Assembly (NCBI GenBank): GCA_947456995.1
Contig: CANGVB010000222.1
Span: 1-6,397, forward strand
From: Bryobacteraceae bacterium
GTDB lineage: Bacteria > Acidobacteriota > Terriglobia > Bryobacterales > Bryobacteraceae
Direction of reading: 5' to 3'
Length of the DNA stretch: 6,397 nt
The position numbers were made by a program, and so were the translations under genes. The notes below the pieces were generated by a model. The model searched no databases. It was given only the letters and a program-made list of their open reading frames with translations, and had not been told where the DNA came from. Below, piece after piece: positions 1-4,199 of this stretch; positions within the stretch are counted from its first letter, which is position 1; every line of letters starts with the position of its first letter.

Positions 1-2177
1 CGCTGGTGCTGGGCGTGAGCGTGACTTCGAGCGAAGCGGCTGCGGCCCCGACAACCTGGGAGCCGAGCGTGTACCTGGGCTTTGAGGCCAACGGCACTGT
101 TGTGATCATGGCGCATCGCAGCGAAATGGGCACCAGCAGCAGAACGACGCTGCCGATGATGCTGGCCGATGAGTTGGAAGCTGACTGGAAGAAAGTGCGT
201 GTCGAACAGGCACTTGGCAACGAGAAGTATGGCTCGCAGAACACCGACGGATCTTGCTCGGTGCGCGACTTTGGTGCAGCGATGCACAAGGCAGGCGCGA
301 CAGCCCGTACGATGTTTGAACGTGCGGCGGCCCAGAAGTGGGGTTGCCAGCCGGGTGATGTTGCTGCCTCGCAAAGCAAGGTTGTGAATGGAAAGACGAA
401 GCAGACGCTGACCTACGCCGAACTGCTGCCTGTTGCGATGAAGATGGAAGTGCCCAAAGAGCACGAACTTCGCTACAAGACGCCTGACCAGTACAAGCTG
501 ATTGGCAAGAAGGTGCCGATGCTCGACGATCACGATATCGTCTTGGGCAAGGCAGTCTATGGCATGGACGCAAAGATGCCCGGCATGCTGTACGCGATGG
601 TGGAGCGGCCGCCTGTGTATGGCAGCAAAGTAAAGAGCTTTGACAATGCCGCGGCATTGCAGGTGAAGGGTGTTACGCAGACGGTTGAGTTGCCGATGTT
701 CAAGGCACCGCACCTGTTTCAGCAATTGGGCGGCGTGGCCGTGCTTGGCAACAGCACCTGGGCCGTAATGCAGGGTCGCAAGAAGCTGAAGATCGATTGG
801 GAGCAAAGCCCGCATCAGGGTTACAACTCAACCGACGAGAAGAAGTTTTTGCTGGATTCTGTGCAGAAGCCTGGCAAGGTAGTACGCAATCGCGGCGATG
901 TGGATGCTGCCTTCGCCAAGTCTGCCAAGACGCACGAAGCAAACTACTATGCTCCGTTGTTGTCGCATGCTCCGATGGAGCCGCCAGTGGCTGTTGCTGA
1001 ATTCAAGAACGGCAAGGTTGAAACGTGGTGCCCGACGCAAAACCCGCAGGCCGTGCAGGATGCAGTGGCAGCGGCGATGGGGATCCCGAAGACCGACGTC
1101 ATCTGCCACGTGACTCTGCTCGGTGGTGGCTTTGGCCGCAAGTCGAAGCCTGATTATGTAGTGGAAGCAGCGCTGCTATCGAAGGCCACCGGTAAGCCGG
1201 TGAAGGTGGTTTGGACGCGCGAAGACGACATCAAGTTCGACTACTACCACACCGTTTCCGGCATGCACATGAAGGCCGGTATGGATGCCGACGGCAAGCT
1301 GAACTCGTGGCTGTTCCGCTCGGCGTTTCCGCCGATTGCTTCCACTTTTGCTCCTGGTGCGCAGTACGGTGCTGAGTTTGAAGTGGGCATGGGCCTGAAC
1401 GAATTGCCCTACGATGTGCCGAACATCCGCGGTGAGAATCTGCCTGCGCCGAATCATCTGCGCCTCGGCTGGATGCGCGCCGTAGCTCACGTCTATCACG
1501 CATTTGGAATTCACAGCTTCCTCGATGAGCTGGCTGCGATGAACAATACAGACTACGTGACCTATGTGCTGAAAGCGCTGGGCCCCGATCGCAATGTTGA
1601 TCTGAGCAAGGATGGCGTTAAGCCCTGGAATAACGGCATGCCGATCGACAAGTTCCCGATCAATACGGGCCGCCTGCGTCGGGTGATTGAACTCGCTGCA
1701 GAGCAAAGCGGCTACGGCAAAAAGAAAGCGACCAAGAACCGGGCGCTTGGTTTTGCCGCTCACCGGAGCTTCCTGAGCTATATCGCGAGTGTGGTTGAAG
1801 TGGAAATCGATGACAATGGCAAGTTGACGATTCCGAATGTCTGGACTGTCGCCGATGTCGGTACGGTTGTGAACCCCGACCGCGTGGTTGCGCAGTTTGA
1901 AGGCGCGGCTGTATTTGGCACCGGCGTTGCGATGCTGGGTGAAATTTCGGCGATGAACGGCCGTGTTCAACAGTCGAATTTCAACGACTTCATGGTGCCT
2001 CGTCTGACGGAGTCTCCGCGCAACGTACATGTACACCTCGTGCCAAGCAAGGAGCCGTCTGCTGGAGCTGGTGAGCCTGGCGTACCGGTGATCGTGCCTG
2101 CGATTACTAACGCCATTTTTGCGGCCACCGGCAAGCGCATTCGCGAACTGCCAGTTCGGCGTACCAAGCTGGTTTAG
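1..2177 (+). CDS. Xanthine dehydrogenase/aldehyde oxidase family molybdopterin-binding subunit, IorB-like (5' partial)
   Basis: This is the large, molybdenum-cofactor-binding subunit of a molybdenum hydroxylase, the type that hydroxylates N-heterocycles or aldehydes using water and passes electrons to a separate [2Fe-2S] subunit. Numbering from the GTG at 6, an N-terminal cofactor-domain half spans about residues 15-110. An a/b hammerhead domain starts near 178 (GKAVYG at 181-186). Family motifs follow: HAPMEPP (321-327), PTQ with Q345, GGGFGR (373-378), an Arg at 491 in GWMRAV, and GAGEPG near the end, whose E690 matches the catalytic Glu of the family. The GTG at 6 is probably not the start. 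The frame is open to the left edge, and the first residues (LVLGVSVTSSEAAAA) read as the end of a signal peptide's hydrophobic core, which in IorB relatives is usually a Tat signal. I estimate 20-30 residues are missing. Substrate is unknown. The electron-transfer subunit is not downstream. Family confident, substrate not. Confidence 0.93.
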   Translation, partial: LVLGVSVTSSEAAAAPTTWEPSVYLGFEANGTVVIMAHRSEMGTSSRTTLPMMLADELEADWKKVRVEQALGNEKYGSQNTDGSCSVRDFGAAMHKAGATARTMFERAAAQKWGCQPGDVAASQSKVVNGKTKQTLTYAELLPVAMKMEVPKEHELRYKTPDQYKLIGKKVPMLDDHDIVLGKAVYGMDAKMPGMLYAMVERPPVYGSKVKSFDNAAALQVKGVTQTVELPMFKAPHLFQQLGGVAVLGNSTWAVMQGRKKLKIDWEQSPHQGYNSTDEKKFLLDSVQKPGKVVRNRGDVDAAFAKSAKTHEANYYAPLLSHAPMEPPVAVAEFKNGKVETWCPTQNPQAVQDAVAAAMGIPKTDVICHVTLLGGGFGRKSKPDYVVEAALLSKATGKPVKVVWTREDDIKFDYYHTVSGMHMKAGMDADGKLNSWLFRSAFPPIASTFAPGAQYGAEFEVGMGLNELPYDVPNIRGENLPAPNHLRLGWMRAVAHVYHAFGIHSFLDELAAMNNTDYVTYVLKALGPDRNVDLSKDGVKPWNNGMPIDKFPINTGRLRRVIELAAEQSGYGKKKATKNRALGFAAHRSFLSYIASVVEVEIDDNGKLTIPNVWTVADVGTVVNPDRVVAQFEGAAVFGTGVAMLGEISAMNGRVQQSNFNDFMVPRLTESPRNVHVHLVPSKEPSAGAGEPGVPVIVPAITNAIFAATGKRIRELPVRRTKLV

Positions 2178-2193
2178 TCTGGATTAAACAGTC

Positions 2194-2230
2194 AAAAGAG
2201 CAGCTCCTGCCAAGGAGCTGCTCTTTTTTT
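2194..2230 (+). terminator. Rho-independent terminator after the molybdenum hydroxylase gene
   Basis: GAGCAGCTCC (2198-2207) pairs perfectly with GGAGCTGCTC (2214-2223). The flanking AAAA (2194-2197) extends the stem by pairing with the first Ts of a seven-base T tract (2224-2230). The loop is TGCCAA, or GCCA if the T and A also pair. It starts 17 bases after the TAG stop at 2175-2177. The reverse strand would offer only a four-T run, so it works best for + strand transcription. It separates the upstream operon from the secreted-protein gene. Confidence 0.95.
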
Positions 2231-2246
2231 GTGCTTGCCTCTCTCC

Positions 2247-2276
2247 TTGACGGCTTAGGAAAGTTGTGATTATCAT
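2247..2276 (+). promoter_or_regulatory. Predicted sigma70-type promoter for the secreted-protein gene
   Basis: TTGACG at 2247-2252 matches the -35 consensus at five of six bases, and TATCAT at 2271-2276 matches the -10 consensus at five of six, with an 18-base spacer. Transcription would begin near 2283, giving a leader of under 25 bases before the ATG. It lies just after a strong terminator, where a new promoter is needed. This is prediction from consensus only; promoter rules for this phylum are assumed to be ordinary. Confidence 0.55.
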
Positions 2277-2291
2277 TCTACTAATCCACTT

Positions 2292-2296
2292 AGGAG
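2292..2296 (+). promoter_or_regulatory. Ribosome binding site AGGAG with two possible ATG starts
   Basis: AGGAG sits 4 bases before the ATG at 2301 and 10 bases before the ATG at 2307. Neither spacing is ideal, so the sequence does not settle the start. Beginning at 2307 gives a more typical signal peptide (MKIAIILSL), while 2301 only adds Met-Tyr. The mature protein is the same either way. Confidence 0.6.
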
Positions 2297-2300
2297 TAGG

Positions 2301-4094
2301 ATGTATATGAAAATCGCAATCATCTTGAGTTTGGTGTGCCTTGCCGCAATGGGCCAGGTGCAAGTGACAGTGCCGGCCAACGTGGTGATCCATCTGGCCG
2401 GGCAGCCCAGCGGGACCCGGTCTATCAACAACAGCCGGAGCGCTCCGGCAGATTCTCCAGTGCTGGTTAACATTCCCCTTGTTGCCGGGCAGACTTTGCA
2501 GTTTGAGGCGACTGGATCGGTAGACGGTTCGGGCCCGGACGGGCGGACGGGGTGCAATGACTCGTTCTCTGCTGAGCTCGGAGTTGCGCGCGTGGATGCC
2601 CCCTGCCGCAGCCTGGTGGGGGTCTTTCTATCGGACACCTCAAGGGCGCAGCCACTGAATCTGGACTTCAGAGGAGATGCTAAGAATTTGCCCGTATTGC
2701 GGCCCTTGCTGCAGCAACCGTTTTTTGTAGGGAGCGGTGTCACCGATCAGGGTGATAGACGCGGCGTTGTGGTTCCAACTGGTGCGACGCGACTGTACCT
2801 TGGGCCGATTGCGTTTGGAAGCTCTACGGGTTCTTTTGTGGTGAGGGTGAGTGTGCGGCCGGCTGTTGAGATTCCTGGAAACCCGGTGCGAGTCTCGGGG
2901 ATGAGCATGATCCATCTTGCCCAACAGGGGCCAGGGGTTGCCTCCCGCAATGGAGGAAGCTCGCCGATGTCTTCGCCTGCGGTGGCGAATCTTCCACTGG
3001 TGGGGGGCCAAGTGCTGCGCATTGTGGCCAGCGGGTCTGTGGATGGGACCGGCCCGGACGGCCGGCCTGGATGCAATACGAATCAGAGTGCGGAGTTTTC
3101 GATAGCCCGAATCGATACGCGTTGCCGCGCGCTGTTGGGAGTGTTTGTTTCAGAGACGACACGAACGCAGCCGCCAGCGCTTAACTTCACTGGCGCTACG
3201 CGGGACGCTGTGCGGGTTGAACCTTTGCTGCAGCAGCCTTTTCTAATTGGAAGCGGATTTACGGATGCAGGTGAGTTGAAGCAGTTTGTGGTACCGCAAG
3301 GGGCAACGCAATTGATGTTTGGTGTGAATGGCAACAGTAGCTCGCCTGGTTCTTTTATTGCAACGGTGAGCCCGGACGCGCCAGCCACTCCGACACTGCT
3401 AAGGAGCGGGATAACGAGGGCTGCAGGATTTGGTGGCGGGGCCTTGGCCGCGGGGTCGATTGCTTCGCTGTTTGGGACGAATTTTGCTCCGTCGACGGCG
3501 AGTGCAACAGTGGTGCCTTTGCCCTCTCAGATTGGACAAACCCGTGTGTATTTCAATTTGAGGCCGGCACCTCTATACTTCACCAGTGCAGGTCAGGTGA
3601 ACGCGCAAATTCCGTGGGAGTTGAGTAATGAAACAGGAGTACAGGTAGTGGTGGTGCGCAATGGTGCGGCCAGTTTGCCTGTGTCTTTGCCGCTTGGGGC
3701 TGCCAGCCCGGGGATTTTTCTTGTTAAGGAAAATGCCGGTGTGGTGGTGAACGCGAATACAGGTCAACTGGTGGATGCACAGTCGGGAGTGGAGCGAGGA
3801 CAGGCGCTCGTGGTCTACGCTTCAGGGCTTGGCGCGGTGAACGGCAGTGTGGCGAGTGGGGTTCCGTCGTCATCGACTGAGCTTGAACCAACGCGGCAGC
3901 CGGTGGAGGCGATTGTCAATGTTGGTGGGCAGGCCGTGGCTCTGCCGGTCTTGTTTGCCGGTTCAGCCCCGGGATTTATTGGGGTGAATCAGGTAAATCT
4001 GCTGGTGCCTTCAAACGCGCCAACTGGCGTCGGAGCCCTGATTTTACGTACCGCCGGCAATGAATCCAATTCTGTTCTGATCGCGATTCAATAG
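2301..4094 (+). CDS. Secreted protein with two LecA-like beta-sandwich repeats and a Solibacter-type C-terminal domain
   Basis: This 597-residue exported protein has no known function. Residues 1-18 form a Sec signal peptide (K4, hydrophobic 5-17, likely cleavage after AMG at 16-18); C13 is not in a good lipobox. Two tandem domains follow, about residues 20-185 and 195-358. Each has a GSVDGxGPDGRxGC segment, a second Cys 17 residues later, LVGVF or LLGVF, a PLLQQPF block, VVP-GAT and a final TGSF or PGSF strand. The order resembles the PA-IL/LecA-like jellyroll domain seen in exported acidobacterial and PEP-CTERM proteins. Residues about 368-597 match the Solibacter C-terminal domain (TIGR03437 type): AAGFGGGALAAGSIASLFGT, APLYFTSAGQVNAQIPWE, ASPGIF, VVYASGLGAVNG, and APGFIGVNQVNLLVPSNAP, ending at IAIQ. 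It probably acts outside the cytoplasmic membrane. Sugar binding is only an inference, since likely metal-ligand residues are not kept. The 2307 ATG is an alternative start. Confidence 0.9.
   Translation: MYMKIAIILSLVCLAAMGQVQVTVPANVVIHLAGQPSGTRSINNSRSAPADSPVLVNIPLVAGQTLQFEATGSVDGSGPDGRTGCNDSFSAELGVARVDAPCRSLVGVFLSDTSRAQPLNLDFRGDAKNLPVLRPLLQQPFFVGSGVTDQGDRRGVVVPTGATRLYLGPIAFGSSTGSFVVRVSVRPAVEIPGNPVRVSGMSMIHLAQQGPGVASRNGGSSPMSSPAVANLPLVGGQVLRIVASGSVDGTGPDGRPGCNTNQSAEFSIARIDTRCRALLGVFVSETTRTQPPALNFTGATRDAVRVEPLLQQPFLIGSGFTDAGELKQFVVPQGATQLMFGVNGNSSSPGSFIATVSPDAPATPTLLRSGITRAAGFGGGALAAGSIASLFGTNFAPSTASATVVPLPSQIGQTRVYFNLRPAPLYFTSAGQVNAQIPWELSNETGVQVVVVRNGAASLPVSLPLGAASPGIFLVKENAGVVVNANTGQLVDAQSGVERGQALVVYASGLGAVNGSVASGVPSSSTELEPTRQPVEAIVNVGGQAVALPVLFAGSAPGFIGVNQVNLLVPSNAPTGVGALILRTAGNESNSVLIAIQ
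2358..2855 (+). repeat. First copy of the intragenic tandem domain repeat
   Basis: This encodes residues 20-185 of the secreted protein. It aligns with the second copy at an almost constant offset of 173-174 residues: IHLA at 30-33 against 204-207, the Cys pair C85/C102 against C258/C275, and PLLQQPF at 135-141 against 308-314. The similarity is obvious in protein but already patchy in DNA, which indicates an old duplication rather than a recent one. Confidence 0.9.
2883..3374 (+). repeat. Second copy of the intragenic tandem domain repeat
   Basis: This encodes residues 195-358 and repeats the layout of the first copy, including GSVDGTGPDGRPGC, the 17-residue Cys spacing, FVSETTRTQPP in place of FLSDTSRAQPL, and LIGSGFTD in place of FVGSGVTD. 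It is joined to the first copy by a short linker of about nine residues and to the C-terminal domain by a Pro/Thr-rich stretch (DAPATPTLL). Confidence 0.9.
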
Positions 4095-4103
4095 CTGCCG
4101 TAC

Positions 4104-4120
4104 TCAAGCGCCGCTTGACA
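4104..4120 (+). promoter_or_regulatory. 15-base palindrome overlapping a perfect -35 box (possible promoter/operator)
   Basis: TCAAGCG (4104-4110) and CGCTTGA (4112-4118) are exact inverted repeats around one central C. The right arm runs into TTGACA (4115-4120), a perfect -35 hexamer. No convincing -10 box sits 16-18 bases downstream; the best is TGTCAT at 4136-4141 with a short 15-base spacer. A small GCCT/AGGC hairpin (4121-4131) followed by ATTTTG could be a weak terminator of the secreted-protein gene. The site may be an operator, a weak promoter or a hairpin; the sequence does not decide between these. Confidence 0.3.
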
Positions 4121-4163
4121 GCCTGAGAGGCATTTTGTCATTCTTCTCCTAAAGGTATTAGGA

Positions 4164-4199
4164 ATGGACCAAGATGTACTGGCTGTGGTGAAGGGCTGA
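4164..4199 (+). CDS. Possible 11-codon leader ORF overlapping the permease start
   Basis: An ATG at 4164 opens a reading frame for MDQDVLAVVKG ending at TGA 4197-4199. That TGA shares its final A with the ATG of the permease gene (TGATG). AAAGG at 4151-4155 lies 8 bases upstream, a better ribosome binding arrangement than the one in front of the permease itself. If translated, it could couple ribosomes onto the permease start. The peptide is too short to judge by composition, so chance is a serious alternative. Confidence 0.2.
   Translation: MDQDVLAVVKG
4191..4195 (+). promoter_or_regulatory. Weak ribosome binding site AAGGG before the permease ATG
   Basis: AAGGG ends only 3 bases before the ATG at 4199, which is closer than usual. 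This weak spacing is the reason to consider translational coupling from the overlapping upstream ORF, or a different true start. No other ATG or GTG lies in frame between the gap's left part and 4199. Confidence 0.35.

Noticed and set aside
6..8. GTG at 6 as the start of the molybdenum hydroxylase
   Set aside because: The frame is open to the left edge, no ribosome site can be seen, and the first residues look like the middle of a signal peptide, so the gene begins before the window.
106..657. A 183-codon open frame on the - strand rich in Ser, Arg, Cys and Pro
   Set aside because: This composition is typical of antisense translation of a GC-biased gene, and it overlaps the conserved N-terminal half of the molybdenum enzyme.
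1176..2036. A 286-codon open frame on the - strand inside the molybdenum hydroxylase gene
   Set aside because: It lies fully antisense to a well-supported enzyme gene and its translation shows no family motifs. It is a shadow of the + strand codon pattern.
2025..2036. GTACATGTAC palindrome
   Set aside because: It falls inside the coding sequence over ordinary family residues (NVHVHLVPS) and has no regulatory context.
2301..2355. Lipoprotein signal with C13 as the lipidated residue
   Set aside because: The residues before C13 (S-L-V) do not fit a lipobox, and the hydrophobic core continues past it to a good AMG cleavage site.
2358..3374. Recent DNA-level duplication or a recombination-prone repeat
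   Set aside because: The two copies match well only as protein. DNA identity is patchy with few long exact matches, so the duplication is old.
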